A stretch of DNA of 64,000 nucleotides from DATFVJ01 sp963826515 (GTDB taxonomy: Bacteria > Actinomycetota > Actinomycetes > Streptosporangiales > Streptosporangiaceae). The translations under genes were made by a program, and so were the position numbers. The notes beneath the pieces were generated by a model that was given only the letters and a program-made list of their open reading frames with translations, was not told where the DNA came from and did not search any database. Numbering within the stretch: position 1 is the first letter of the stretch; each line of letters opens with the position of its first letter. The DNA lies in assembly GCA_963826515.1 (NCBI GenBank), contig CAWGXI010000002.1:310001-374000 (forward strand), read 5' to 3'. Shown in pieces: positions 36,909-46,214 of this stretch.

Positions 36909-37100
36909 TCACCCGTCGTTGAAAAGGAACGAGAGAACCAGCAGCGGCTCGCGGTGACCTGGGGCGAGGTCAGACAGCATGCGGTCGCGGTCGACGCCGT
37001 CCACCAAGTACATAACTACGATTATGCGCTGTGACCCCAGACGCTGGAACCAGAACCAGCGAGGTCCGGACCGTAAGCTCGAGCCGGGCTCACCTTGCAC
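36909..37100 (-). CDS. Small protein upstream of the kinase-NACHT gene
   Basis: 63 residues from a GTG at 37100; it ends 6 bases before the kinase start, so it would be cotranscribed. Sequence includes GSQRIIVVMYLVDGVDRDRM and REPLLVLSFLFNDG. The frame continues a few codons upstream before a stop, without a better start. No domain recognised; possibly a partner or sensor, possibly spurious. Confidence 0.4.
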   Translation of the reverse strand: MQGEPGSSLRSGPRWFWFQRLGSQRIIVVMYLVDGVDRDRMLSDLAPGHREPLLVLSFLFNDG

Positions 37101-37176
37101 GATGGCATTCCGTACCTTTCCGGCAACGTCAGGTTGTCACCGCCCGCGCACATCACGCGGTTCGCGATGATCGTGT

Positions 37177-38621
37177 TCAGGGGCAACCGCGATGCCCGGC
37201 GCCAGCCGGCGATGGCATCGGGGCAAGCGTCCCGCCGGTGTGATCGCGGGGGCGCAGGGCCACGGTCAAGACAATGGTGATAAGCAGGACGCCCGCGCCG
37301 AGGAGCGCAGCCACGGTGTAGCCGGCGTCGGCAGGGAAAGCATGTCCGGCCGGGGTGGCGGCCTGCAGGACCAGGCCGGCGAGGGCGCTGCCGGCGGCGA
37401 AGCCGATGGTTCGCAGTACCTGGTTGGAGCTGATCGCGCTGCTGGTGACCGCGGCGGGCACGGCACGGACGATCAATGCGGGTACTGTCGCGAAGACGCT
37501 GCCGACCCCGAAGCCGGCGACTCCCATCACGAAGAAAACCTGCCACAGGTGGCTGCGGGCGAAGGCGAAGCCGAGCGAGGCGACCAGCACAACCGCGCAA
37601 CTCGCGGGTGCTGCCATGCCGCCAGGCACCCGCCGGGTCAGCACGGGAACCGTTCTGCTTGCCAGGAAGCTCATCGCCGAGAAGGGCACAAGCACAAGGC
37701 CTGCCACGATGACGGTGCCGCCAGAACCGTAACCGGTCGAGGCCGGCGTCTGAACGAACCGGGTGGCCAGCGATAGCAGCAAGTACATGCCTACACCGCC
37801 CAGCAGCACGGTCACATCCGCGGCGGGTACCGCAGGGATGCGGAGCATATGCAGGTCCACAAGCGGCCGGGTGACCCGCAGTTCGTGCCGCACCCAGGCC
37901 AACCCGAGCATGACCGACACACCGGCGATGCACAGCGGCGACCACGCGGCGATGCCGCTTGCCGCGGCCTCGCTGATCGCGTAGAGCAAGCCGGACAGGG
38001 CACTCCCGAGCAGCAGGGCGCCCGCGATGTCCAGCCGGACGGAGGGGCGCGGGAGTCCGCGCGGCAGCACGAGGGCTGCGACCACGAACGCGGCGGCGGT
38101 GACGGCCGCGCCCACGCCATAGGCAGCACGCAGCCCCGCGTACTCGGTGACCACGCCGGCCAGGGGGTAGCCGACACCGATTCCGGCGACGGATGTCACC
38201 GAGAGCAGGCCGATCACCGCGTGCGCACGCTGGCCGTCGAAGGCGTCCCGCGCCACGGCGATGACCAGCGAGGTGAGGCCAAGCCCCGCGCCCTGCAGGC
38301 CGCGCCCGGCCAGCAGCCAGCCGATCCCGAGCGGAAGCGTGGTCAGGATGCTGCCAAGCAGCACAACGCCGAGGGTGCCGAGGATGACCGCACGCCGCCG
38401 CGGGCCGTCGCCGAGCCTGCCAAGCACCGGCGTCGTCACCGCACCCGTGAGCAGGGTGAGCGTCAAGGTCCACTGCGCGGTCCCGAGCGAGACGCGCGTC
38501 TGGCGGGCAACCTCGGGACAAGCGGTGCGCCGAGACTGCCGGCGGCGGCCACGACGAGCCCGACGAACACCAGCGCAGGAACGAGCGCCTGGGATTTCCG
38601 CCCGCCCATCCAGCCGCCCAT
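37177..38621 (-). pseudogene. MFS drug-efflux-type transporter, frameshifted near the N-terminus
   Basis: The main frame (ATG 38466 onwards) gives about 13 membrane segments, with the MFS motif GRLGDGPRRRAVILGTLG and RGLQGAGLGLTSLVIAVARD; the length fits a 14-TM DHA2-type pump. The true N-terminus (MGGWMGGRKSQALVPALVFV) is in another frame, joined at 38515-38517, where a run of three G needs one more to read PLVPEVARQT. As written, TM1 is separated from the rest. It could be an assembly error; the rest is intact. Confidence 0.75.
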
Positions 38622-38642
38622 CCGTCCGGGTCCGGCCCGTTT

Positions 38643-39947
38643 CTAGGACCCGTAGCGCCAGGACTCGAGGTACTCATGCTGGGCCGAGGTCAGTGCGTCG
38701 ATCTGCACGTCGAGGGACGCGAGTGCAAGCCTGGCTACCTCGGCGTCGATGTCAGCCGGCACGTCGTGCACGCCAGGCGCCAGGTCATCGCGGCGCCCAG
38801 CGAGCCAGGCGGTGACCAAGGCCTGCGTCGCGAAGGAAAGGTCCATCACACCCGGCGGGTGACCCTCGGCCGCGACCAGGTTGACCAGCCGGCCCTCGGC
38901 GAGCAGCAGCAGCCGGCGCTCGCCGGCAAGGACGTACTCGTCGGTGTCAGGGCGCACTCCGCGGTTCACCGTGAGCGCCTGGTTCTGCAGGGCCCCGATG
39001 TCCACCTCCACATCGAAATGCCCTGCATTCGCGAGAATCGCGCCGCTGCGCATGACGGCAAGATGGTCACCGCCGATCACATCACGGTTCCCGGTCGCGG
39101 TGATGAACACGTCTCCGACCGGCGCGGCACGCGCCATCGGCAGTACGCGGAAACCTTGCAGGACGGCCTCCAGGGCGGCGGCGGGATCGACCTCGGTCAC
39201 GATCACCTGGGCGCCGAGCCCGCGGGCCCGCTCGGCCAGGCCCTTGCCGCAGTAGCCGTATCCCGCAACGACCACGATCCGCCCTGCCAGCAGCGTGTTG
39301 GTGGCACGCAGGATGCCGTCCAGAACCGACTGGCCGGTCCCGCACCTGTTGTCAGACATCCGCTTCACCGGCGTGTCGTTGGCCGCGACCACCGGGAAAC
39401 CCAGTTCGCCTGCCGCGGCCATGCCACGCAACCTGATCACGCCGGTCGTGGTGGATTCGCAACCGCCCCGCACCCGGCTGACCAGGTCCGCGCGCTCGCT
39501 GTGCAGTGTGTTGACCAGGTCGCAGCCGTCGTCGAGGACGAGGTCAGGGCCCGCATCGATGGCCCGGTGAATGCTGCGGTAGTACGTCGCGCGATCAACG
39601 TCCGCGCGGGCGAACACGGCGGCGCCGTATTGGACGGCCAGCGCGGCAGCCACCTCGTCCTGCGTCGACAGCGGGTTGGACGCGGCGAGGAAGACGCGCG
39701 CCCCGCCGGCCAGCAGGACCCTGACGAGCGCAGCGGTCTCCGCAGTGACGTGGAGGCACGCCGAGATCGTCAGGCCGGCCAGTGGCCGCTCGGCGGCAAA
39801 CCGCTCGCGGATCCGGCGGAGCACCGGCATTGCATGGTCGGCCCACTCGATGCGCCGCACCCCCGGCTCGGCGAGACCGGGGTCGGCGATGGCCGAGTCG
39901 CGGCCTGCATGGCCGGCAGTGACTCCGCCATCGCCGGCGCCCGTCAT
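38643..39947 (-). CDS. Adenosylhomocysteinase paralogue, archaeal/Thermotoga-like form
   Basis: Hydrolyses S-adenosylhomocysteine to adenosine and homocysteine, or a related reaction. 434 residues, starting ATG 39947 (MTGAGDGG), 15 bases after the canonical ahcY stop. The NAD-binding GYGYCGKG motif and the Lys-Asp-Asn motif VKRMSDNRCGTGQS are present. TGQS replaces the CRHS of bacterial/eukaryotic enzymes, and the C-terminus lacks the KSDHYRY tail. These are traits I know from the shorter archaeal-type enzymes. It lies directly after canonical ahcY, so the cell carries both types. A changed substrate is possible. Confidence 0.82.
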   Translation of the reverse strand: MTGAGDGGVTAGHAGRDSAIADPGLAEPGVRRIEWADHAMPVLRRIRERFAAERPLAGLTISACLHVTAETAALVRVLLAGGARVFLAASNPLSTQDEVAAALAVQYGAAVFARADVDRATYYRSIHRAIDAGPDLVLDDGCDLVNTLHSERADLVSRVRGGCESTTTGVIRLRGMAAAGELGFPVVAANDTPVKRMSDNRCGTGQSVLDGILRATNTLLAGRIVVVAGYGYCGKGLAERARGLGAQVIVTEVDPAAALEAVLQGFRVLPMARAAPVGDVFITATGNRDVIGGDHLAVMRSGAILANAGHFDVEVDIGALQNQALTVNRGVRPDTDEYVLAGERRLLLLAEGRLVNLVAAEGHPPGVMDLSFATQALVTAWLAGRRDDLAPGVHDVPADIDAEVARLALASLDVQIDALTSAQHEYLESWRYGS

Positions 39948-39961
39948 GTCGCGCACGTGCC

Positions 39962-41407
39962 TCAGTAGCGGTAGTGGTCGGACTTGTAAGGCCCGTCCAC
40001 CGGTACCCCGATATAGTCCGCCTGGTCCTTGGTGAGCTGGGTGAGCCTGACACCAAGCGCGTCCAGGTGCAGCCTCGCGACCTTCTCGTCCAGGTGCTTG
40101 GGCAGCGTGTGCACACCGAGCGGGTAGTCCTCCGACTTCGCGAACAGCTCGATCTGCGCGATCACCTGGTTGGCGAAGCTGTTGGACATCACGAAACTCG
40201 GGTGGCCGGTGGCGTTGCCCAGGTTGAGCAGCCTGCCCTCGGAGAGGACGAGCACGGAGTGGCCGTCGGGGAAGACCCACTCGTCGACCTGTGGCTTGAT
40301 GTTGATCCTCCGGATCCCGGGCGTCCTGGCCACCCCGGCCATGTCGATCTCGTTGTCGAAGTGACCGATGTTGCCGACGATGGCCTGATGCTTCATCGCG
40401 GCCATGTGGCCCGCGGTGATGATGTCGCGGTTGCCCGTCGCGGTGACGAAGATGTCGGCCACGCCCACCACATCGTCGAGCGTCGCCACCTGGTAGCCGT
40501 CCATGGCCGCCTGCAGCGCGCAGATCGGGTCAATCTCGGTGACAACGACGCGGGCGCCCTGGCCCTGCAGCGACTGCGCGCAGCCCTTGCCGACATCCCC
40601 GTAGCCGCAGACCACGACGACCTTGCCGCCGATCAGCACGTCGGTGGCGCGGTTGATGCCGTCGACCAGGGAATGCCTGCAGCCGTACTTGTTGTCGAAC
40701 TTGGACTTCGTCACCGAGTCGTTCACGTTGATCGCAGGGAACAGCAGCGCGCCGCCCCGGTACATCTCGTACAGCCGGTGCACGCCCGTCGTGGTCTCCT
40801 CGGTCACCCCCTTAACGGCTGCCGCGAGGCGTGTCCATTTGCCAGGCCGCGAGGCCAGCGAACGGGTGAGGAGGTCACAGACCACCTTCCACTCGTCCGG
40901 GTCGTCGTCGCCCGCGGCCGGCACTCCGCCTGCCTTCTCATACTCCGCGCCCTTGTGCACAAGCAGCGTGGCGTCGCCGCCGTCATCGAGGATCATGTTT
41001 GGGCCGCCGGACTCGCCGTCGGGCCAGGTGAGCGCCTGCTCGGTGCACCACCAGTATTCCTGCAGGGTCTCGCCCTTCCAGGCGAAGACCGGGATGCCCG
41101 CGGGCGCGTCAGGCGTGCCGCCGGGACCGACCGCGACCGCGGCGGCGGCGTGGTCCTGGGTGGAGAAGATGTTACAGCTTGCCCAGCGCACCTGGGCGCC
41201 GAGCGCGGTGAGAGTCTCGATGAGCACGGCCGTCTGCACCGTCATGTGCAGCGAGCCCGTAATGCGCGCGCCCGCCAGCGGCTGCGCGGCAGCGAACTCG
41301 CTGCGCAACGCCATCAGGCCGGGCATCTCGTGCTCGGCGAGACGGATCTCCTTGCGCCCGAAATCAGCGAGCGAAATGTCGGCGACCTTGAATGGTTCAG
41401 CTGGCAT
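39962..41407 (-). CDS. ahcY: Adenosylhomocysteinase (canonical)
   Basis: 481 residues. Removes S-adenosylhomocysteine produced by methyltransferases; NAD-dependent, cytosolic tetramer. Features: the substrate domain (FGRKEIRLAEHEMPGLMALR, GSLHMTVQTAVL), the insertion loop typical of the larger form, the active-site block NDSVTKSKFDNKYGCRHS, NAD-binding GYGDVGKG, TATGNRDII, GHFDNEIDM and the C-terminal KSDHYRY tail that reaches the neighbouring subunit's NAD site. GGAGG lies upstream of the ATG. No SAH riboswitch-like structure is evident in the 150 bp before it. Confidence 0.96.
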   Translation of the reverse strand: MPAEPFKVADISLADFGRKEIRLAEHEMPGLMALRSEFAAAQPLAGARITGSLHMTVQTAVLIETLTALGAQVRWASCNIFSTQDHAAAAVAVGPGGTPDAPAGIPVFAWKGETLQEYWWCTEQALTWPDGESGGPNMILDDGGDATLLVHKGAEYEKAGGVPAAGDDDPDEWKVVCDLLTRSLASRPGKWTRLAAAVKGVTEETTTGVHRLYEMYRGGALLFPAINVNDSVTKSKFDNKYGCRHSLVDGINRATDVLIGGKVVVVCGYGDVGKGCAQSLQGQGARVVVTEIDPICALQAAMDGYQVATLDDVVGVADIFVTATGNRDIITAGHMAAMKHQAIVGNIGHFDNEIDMAGVARTPGIRRINIKPQVDEWVFPDGHSVLVLSEGRLLNLGNATGHPSFVMSNSFANQVIAQIELFAKSEDYPLGVHTLPKHLDEKVARLHLDALGVRLTQLTKDQADYIGVPVDGPYKSDHYRY

Positions 41408-41496
41408 GCGGTCCTCCGCGATGTTCGTCGGGTACTTGAGCTTCGTTTGGTACTGGGGCCTCGCTGGGTAGGGGCATTGGCGGCCACCCCGCCGTG

Positions 41497-41533
41497 GCCC
41501 GCCTTCGGCGATGCCCGCCTTCGGCGATGCCCG
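41497..41533. repeat. 17-bp direct repeat upstream of ahcY
   Basis: Two adjacent copies of CCGCCTTCGGCGATGCC in the ahcY-merR divergent region; each contains a small hairpin (CGCCTTCGGCG). Confidence 0.65.
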
Positions 41534-41652
41534 CTGTGACGTGGCGGCGGCATTCGAAGCTTGATCAGGGTGACGCGCCCCAGGCGTCCGTGCTGCTGCT
41601 CACTCGACCCTAGGCCGGCGGACCCGGATACACATGCCTATCTGCCGGTTCT

Positions 41653-41668
41653 TAACACGAGAATGTTA
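41653..41668. promoter_or_regulatory. Palindrome in the merR promoter
   Basis: TAACA-N6-TGTTA at 41653-41668, about 12 bases before the merR ATG. MerR-family proteins bind dyads inside their own promoters, so this is a candidate autoregulatory operator; ahcY is divergent from it. Confidence 0.45.
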
Positions 41669-41679
41669 GAATCGCGTCC

Positions 41680-42120
41680 ATGCGCATCACTGAGGCTGCG
41701 AGGAGCCTCGGCACGTCACCCCGGATGCTCCGCTACCGCCAGTCGCTCGGCCTGCTCCCGCCCGTTCAGCCGGGGCGCCGGGGACACCGCCAGTTCACGG
41801 GGCGCGATGTGGACGCGGTGGCGGCGGCACTCGCGCTGGAGCGGCGATTCGATATCAGCCCCGCCGCGCTTGCGTTCGGGCTACGGGTGCTCGCTGAGCC
41901 CGCGGTGCGGGCCGCGGTGGCCGATCTCGGCGAGCGCACGGGCAGGCTCGGCCGGGCGCGTGCGCTCGATTTCGAGCAGGAACGCGCGCTGCGCCTGCTC
42001 GGAGCCGCGTCACGGCAGCGCCCGGCGCCACGGCAGCGCCCGGCGCCACAGCCGCGTCCGGCGGTGCCACCTGGCGTGGTGACGCGAGAGCCTGGACGCG
42101 ACGCCCCGCGTGCCCGTTAA
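41680..42120 (+). CDS. MerR-family transcriptional regulator
   Basis: 146 residues. An N-terminal MerR winged helix (MRITEAARSLGTSPRMLRYR, SLGLLPPVQPGRRGHRQF), a short helical region and a low-complexity tail with an 18-bp repeat (RQRPAP). No metal-binding cysteines, so probably not a metal sensor. It sits between ahcY (divergent) and a cation-diffusion facilitator gene. Confidence 0.85.
   Translation: MRITEAARSLGTSPRMLRYRQSLGLLPPVQPGRRGHRQFTGRDVDAVAAALALERRFDISPAALAFGLRVLAEPAVRAAVADLGERTGRLGRARALDFEQERALRLLGAASRQRPAPRQRPAPQPRPAVPPGVVTREPGRDAPRAR
42014..42055. repeat. 18-bp repeat in the merR tail
   Basis: Two and a half in-frame units of CGGCAGCGCCCGGCGCCA encoding RQRPAP. Confidence 0.7.
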
Positions 42121-42203
42121 GTTCCCTGACGTAGATCATCATCCGTGGCACCGCACCGCGAGCGTGACCCACGCCGTTGACGGCCGGTTCAGTGCCAGGA
42201 AAC

Positions 42204-43100
42204 TTAGCTGTCCGTGTCGGCGGGATGGACGCTGCGCATCGATGGGTCGGTCTCATCCACCTTTGCCGGCTTGTAGAGATCAGGCTCCAGGTAGATCAGC
42301 TCAGCCATCGGCACGGCCCGGCGGACGCGGCGTTCCGCCGCGTCGATGCCGCGCGCGATCTCGGCCGCCGTTTCGTTGGCGCGGACCCCGACCTTGGCAG
42401 CGACAAGGAGTGATTCCGGGCCGAGATGCAGGGTGCGCAGGTGGATGACGCACTGGATCTCCGGCCCGTCCTCAAGCGCCGCGACAATCTTGCGCTGGGT
42501 GCCGGCGGTCGCCGACTCCCCGATCAGCAGGCTCTTCATCTCCAGCGCGAGCACGATGGCGACGCACCCGAGCAACAGGCCGATCGCGAGCGACCCGGCG
42601 CCATCCCAAACGCCGTTCCCCGTGATCACCGCGGCAGTCACGCCGAGCACCGCGCACGCCAGGCCGACCAGGGCCGCCAGGTCCTCGAGCAGCACGACGG
42701 GAAGTTCCGGGGCTTTCGTCCGGCGGATGAAGGACACCCAGCCGCTCCGGCCGCGTAGCCTGTTTGACTCGCCCACGGCGGTGCGCAGCGAGAAACCCTC
42801 GAGGACGACCGCGATGCCAAGGACGATGAACGCGATCAACGGATCGCGCACCGGATGCGGATTGGTGATCTTGTGCCAGCCCTCGTACACCGAAAACGCG
42901 CTACCCGCGGTGAACAGGACGACCGCCACTAGGAACGCGTAGAAGAACCGCTCGGCCCCGAATCCGAACGGATGCTCCATCGTTTCTGCCCGCTTCGATT
43001 GCCGCCGGCCGACCAGCAGCAGCGCCTGGTTCCCGGTGTCGGCGAATGAGTGCACGGACTCCGCGAGCAGCGAGGACGACCCGGTAAGAAGGAACGCCAT
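42204..43100 (-). CDS. Cation diffusion facilitator (CDF) metal exporter
   Basis: Proton-driven divalent-cation exporter. TM segments alternate over the first 200 residues; motif SSSLLAESVHSFADTGNQ (metal-site HxxxD) in TM2 and a second site in the later TMs, followed by a cytoplasmic domain. The ATG at 43100 (MAFLLTGSSS) is inside the family: the frame continues upstream with AERKPRAILAALAANLGIAA, the expected start of TM1. AGGAAGGA lies 6 bases before an ATC codon at 43172, not an ATG. The likely true protein starts there, 24 residues earlier, with an unusual or mutated start codon. Confidence 0.85.
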   Translation of the reverse strand: MAFLLTGSSSLLAESVHSFADTGNQALLLVGRRQSKRAETMEHPFGFGAERFFYAFLVAVVLFTAGSAFSVYEGWHKITNPHPVRDPLIAFIVLGIAVVLEGFSLRTAVGESNRLRGRSGWVSFIRRTKAPELPVVLLEDLAALVGLACAVLGVTAAVITGNGVWDGAGSLAIGLLLGCVAIVLALEMKSLLIGESATAGTQRKIVAALEDGPEIQCVIHLRTLHLGPESLLVAAKVGVRANETAAEIARGIDAAERRVRRAVPMAELIYLEPDLYKPAKVDETDPSMRSVHPADTDS

Positions 43101-43271
43101 GAACTTCGTCGCCGCGATGCCCAGGTTCGCGGCGAGAGCGGCAAGAATCGCCCTCGGCTTGCGCTCGGCGATGGTGGTTCCTTCCTGTGCCCGCTGCTGC
43201 GCCAGAGATGTCCAGCTCCGGCGGCGATCCTGAGGTCCGGCGTTCAGCCGGACGCAGGTTCAGCAACGACA

Positions 43272-44366
43272 CTAGGCGATCCGCGCCTTGAGCTCCTGGA
43301 TGGGGTCGATCGGGCTCGGGTCGATGCCGCTGCCGAGCGCCAGATAGACAGTGGCATAGTCGATCAGCTGAACCAGGCTGGCCAGGCGCATCAGCGGATG
43401 ATCACCCTGGGCGGACAGCTCGGTCACGCCGATGCCACGTTCGGCCGCGAGCTCGGCGGAAGCCTTGCGACGCTTGGTTACCTGCGGGTGCTCACGGGTG
43501 TCAGTCAGCAGCACGAGCCGTATTGGCAACGGGGCGCCGGGAGCCGCCAGCGGGCCGTCAAACGCGACGACCTGGTTGTGATTGGCCTCGGGTAGTACCC
43601 CTGGCAGGCCAAGCAGCTTGGCGTTCTCATTGAGCTGGGCGGCGAACCGGTACGCGACCACCCCGGTCAGCGGCGACGTGGCCCAGATCACCGGCAGGCA
43701 GCCGACCAGTTCTGCGGCGAGGACCTTCGCCGGGTTGACGAAGGACTCGCTGCCGGGCCGGCACCGGTGCGAGATGTCCTCGAGCAGTTTGGCCGTTTCT
43801 TCGTAGGTGTCCTGACCTAGTTCGGCGAGCCCGAGCCGCTGCGCGATCGCGATCAGCGGGACAGACAACCCCCATAGCGTGGACCGCGGCGATCCGGCCG
43901 AGACCACCGGGATGAACGGCGCCCGCGCCTGCGCGGCAAGATCGGCAAGCGGTGATCCTGCCGCGCCGACCGCGGCGAGCCTGCAGCCACGGCGTACTGC
44001 CTCGTGCGCCAGGTTCAGCGTCTCCTCGGTCGAGCCCGAGCACGAGACGGCGATCACCAGATCCGCGGCGCCTGCCCAGCCGGGCAGCTGGTAGTCACGA
44101 ACGGCCGCCACCTGCACGGGGCTGCCCGGACCGCATACCGCCGCCAGGATGTCCCCGGCGATTCCCGAGCCGCCCATTCCGGTGACCAAGATCGCCCGTG
44201 GGCGGTCAGGCCCGACGATGGCGCCGAGGTCCACCTCGGCAGCGGCCCGCTGCCCGCTGCGGATCTGGGCCGCGGCGGACGCCACCTGCCGCAGCATGCC
44301 GCCAGGATCTGCCGCCTCCAGAAGGTTCCCGTCGTCAAGCAGCCGCTCGTCAAGGACGGTCGTCAT
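43272..44366 (-). CDS. Bifunctional phosphoglucose/phosphomannose isomerase (SIS domain)
   Basis: 364 residues. Interconverts fructose 6-phosphate with glucose/mannose 6-phosphate; supplies mannose 6-phosphate for GDP-mannose. Two SIS domains: GMGGSGIAGDILAAVCG and SCSGSTEETLNLAHEAVRRG in the first, LNENAKLLGLPGVLPEANHN with the catalytic Glu-His region in the second. The start overlaps the Trm112-like stop by 4 bases (ATGA), and both follow manB, so they form one operon. Confidence 0.9.
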   Translation of the reverse strand: MTTVLDERLLDDGNLLEAADPGGMLRQVASAAAQIRSGQRAAAEVDLGAIVGPDRPRAILVTGMGGSGIAGDILAAVCGPGSPVQVAAVRDYQLPGWAGAADLVIAVSCSGSTEETLNLAHEAVRRGCRLAAVGAAGSPLADLAAQARAPFIPVVSAGSPRSTLWGLSVPLIAIAQRLGLAELGQDTYEETAKLLEDISHRCRPGSESFVNPAKVLAAELVGCLPVIWATSPLTGVVAYRFAAQLNENAKLLGLPGVLPEANHNQVVAFDGPLAAPGAPLPIRLVLLTDTREHPQVTKRRKASAELAAERGIGVTELSAQGDHPLMRLASLVQLIDYATVYLALGSGIDPSPIDPIQELKARIA

Positions 44367-44590
44367 GGGGTCCCCTTGGCGTCGCCCGCGGAACCGCCGC
44401 CGGCCGGCGACCCGGTGGCGGGCTGGCGGGCCTCATCGACCAGCAGTACGGGAATGTCGTCACGAACCGGGTAGGCGAGCCCGCAACTGGAACCGGTGCA
44501 GACAAGCTCGTTCGTGGCCCCGTCCGGGCGCAACGGCGATTTGCATTTCGGGCAGGCGAGGATCTCAAGTAGCCAGTCGTCGATCTTCAC
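44363..44590 (-). CDS. Trm112-family small zinc-binding protein
   Basis: 75 residues: WLLEILACPKCKSPLRPD and CTGSSCGLAYPVRDDIPVLL, the Trm112/YcaR zinc-ribbon pattern with four Cys (the last two spaced wider). These proteins activate methyltransferases in eukaryotes and archaea; in actinobacteria the role is unclear. Located between manB and the isomerase, 8 bp after manB. Confidence 0.9.
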   Translation of the reverse strand: MKIDDWLLEILACPKCKSPLRPDGATNELVCTGSSCGLAYPVRDDIPVLLVDEARQPATGSPAGGGSAGDAKGTP

Positions 44591-44598
44591 GCTGTCTC

Positions 44599-45987
44599 CT
44601 AACTTGTCGCCGCGGACCGGCTCATCGGGGAATCAGTGGGCGCCGACCTGATGATCTCGAGAACCTCGTCGCGTAGCGCGGTCATGATGCCGCCGTCGGC
44701 GGCTTCGACGTTGAGCCTGAGCACCGGTTCGGTGTTCGAAGGCCGCAGGTTGAACCACGCGTCGGGTGCGGTGACCGTCAGGCCGTCCATATCGTCCAGA
44801 ACCGTATCCGGCCGGCGCGCGTACACGTCGCGCACGCGGCGCGTCGCGGCGTGCTGGTCGGCCACCTCGGTGTTGATCTCACCGGAGGCCACGTACCTGG
44901 AGTACTGCGCGAGTAGCTGCGACAGCGGCTTGGCCTGCTCGCCGAGCGCGGCGAGCACGTGCAGGGCGGCCAGCATGCCGGAATCGGCGTACCAGAAGTC
45001 GCGGAAATAGAAATGGCCAGAATGCTCGCCACCGAAGATCGCGTTCGCGGCAGCCATTTCGGCCTTGATGAAGGAATGCCCCACCCTGGTGCGAACCGGC
45101 CTGCCACCGTGCTCGGTGATGATCTCAGGCACGGCGTGTGAGGTGATCAGGTTGTGGATCACTGCCGCGCCGGGCTCGCGAGCCAGTTCCCTGACCGCGA
45201 TGAGCGCGGTCAGTACAGACGGTGAGACGATCTCGCCCCGCTCGTCCACGACGAAACAGCGGTCGGCGTCGCCGTCGAAGGCAAGGCCCAGGTCGGCGTG
45301 GTGCGCCCCGACGGCGCGCTGCAGATCCCTCAGGTTGGCCGGGTCGATCGGATTGGCCTCATGGTGCGGGAATGTGCCGTCCAGCTCGAAGTAAAGCGGA
45401 ACGACTTCGAGCGGGAGGCCCTCGAATACCTTGGGCACGGTATAACCAGCCATCCCGTTGCCGGCGTCCACGGCGACCTTAAGCGGCCGGAGGGCAGACA
45501 GGTTCACCAGCGTCTTTAGATGCGCGGCGTAACCGGTGAGCAGGTCCCTGGATTCGATGGTGCCCTGCGGTCCGTGATGCCGCGGCAGCCCCCGCGCCAC
45601 GATGTCGCGCAGTTGCGTCAGGCCGGTGTCGCGGCCGACCGGGCGGGCACCGTCTCTGCACAGCTTTATCCCGTTGTATTTGGGCGGATTGTGGCTCGCC
45701 GTGATCATTGCACCCGGGATACCCAAGCTGCCGCTCGCGTAGTAAAGCATGTCAGTGGAGCCGAGGCCGGCGGCCACCACGTCGGCGCCTTGCGCGGCGG
45801 CCCCGCGGCCGAACGCCGCCGCCAGCGGATCGGATGAGGTGCGCATGTCGTGCACGGTGACGATCGCGGGGGCATCCGTGAGGCGGGCGAATGCGGCGCC
45901 GATCGCTTCGGCGACAGTCTCATCCAGTTCGTCGGGCACAATGCCGCGAATGTCGTATGCCTTGAATATCTTGGCGAGCTCGCTCAC
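44599..45987 (-). CDS. manB: Phosphomannomutase/phosphoglucomutase
   Basis: 462 residues. Converts mannose 6-phosphate to mannose 1-phosphate (and glucose analogues). Full set of alpha-D-phosphohexomutase motifs: phosphoserine loop TASHNPPKYNG, metal-binding DGDADRC, sugar-binding GEHSGHFYF and phosphate-binding RPSNTEP. First gene of the manB-trm112-isomerase operon, feeding GDP-mannose for glycans, which fits the large glycosyltransferase at 52341. Confidence 0.94.
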   Translation of the reverse strand: MSELAKIFKAYDIRGIVPDELDETVAEAIGAAFARLTDAPAIVTVHDMRTSSDPLAAAFGRGAAAQGADVVAAGLGSTDMLYYASGSLGIPGAMITASHNPPKYNGIKLCRDGARPVGRDTGLTQLRDIVARGLPRHHGPQGTIESRDLLTGYAAHLKTLVNLSALRPLKVAVDAGNGMAGYTVPKVFEGLPLEVVPLYFELDGTFPHHEANPIDPANLRDLQRAVGAHHADLGLAFDGDADRCFVVDERGEIVSPSVLTALIAVRELAREPGAAVIHNLITSHAVPEIITEHGGRPVRTRVGHSFIKAEMAAANAIFGGEHSGHFYFRDFWYADSGMLAALHVLAALGEQAKPLSQLLAQYSRYVASGEINTEVADQHAATRRVRDVYARRPDTVLDDMDGLTVTAPDAWFNLRPSNTEPVLRLNVEAADGGIMTALRDEVLEIIRSAPTDSPMSRSAATS

Positions 45988-46214
45988 TCCGGCTCCAGCT
46001 TCTGTTTCGCCACTTCCGGCTTGGTCCGCCTCGTTCCCTGCCGGTCTGCCCGATCATCGAGCCTACCGGGCCGGGGGCGGCGCCAAGTGGCACCCGCCGA
46101 CCCTCGTGGCTGGCGTTCGCTAGGGATCGCAGCAAATGCACGATTCTTTCTGGTGCGGTGCCGATCAAACTGGCGCTGGCTTACTAGCCAGCCGCGGTCA
46201 GGGACCGGCGTGGA

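Noticed and set aside
41408..41679. SAH or SAM riboswitch upstream of ahcY
   Set aside because: I could not find the expected helices or conserved core; only a 17-bp repeat and a merR-side dyad are visible.
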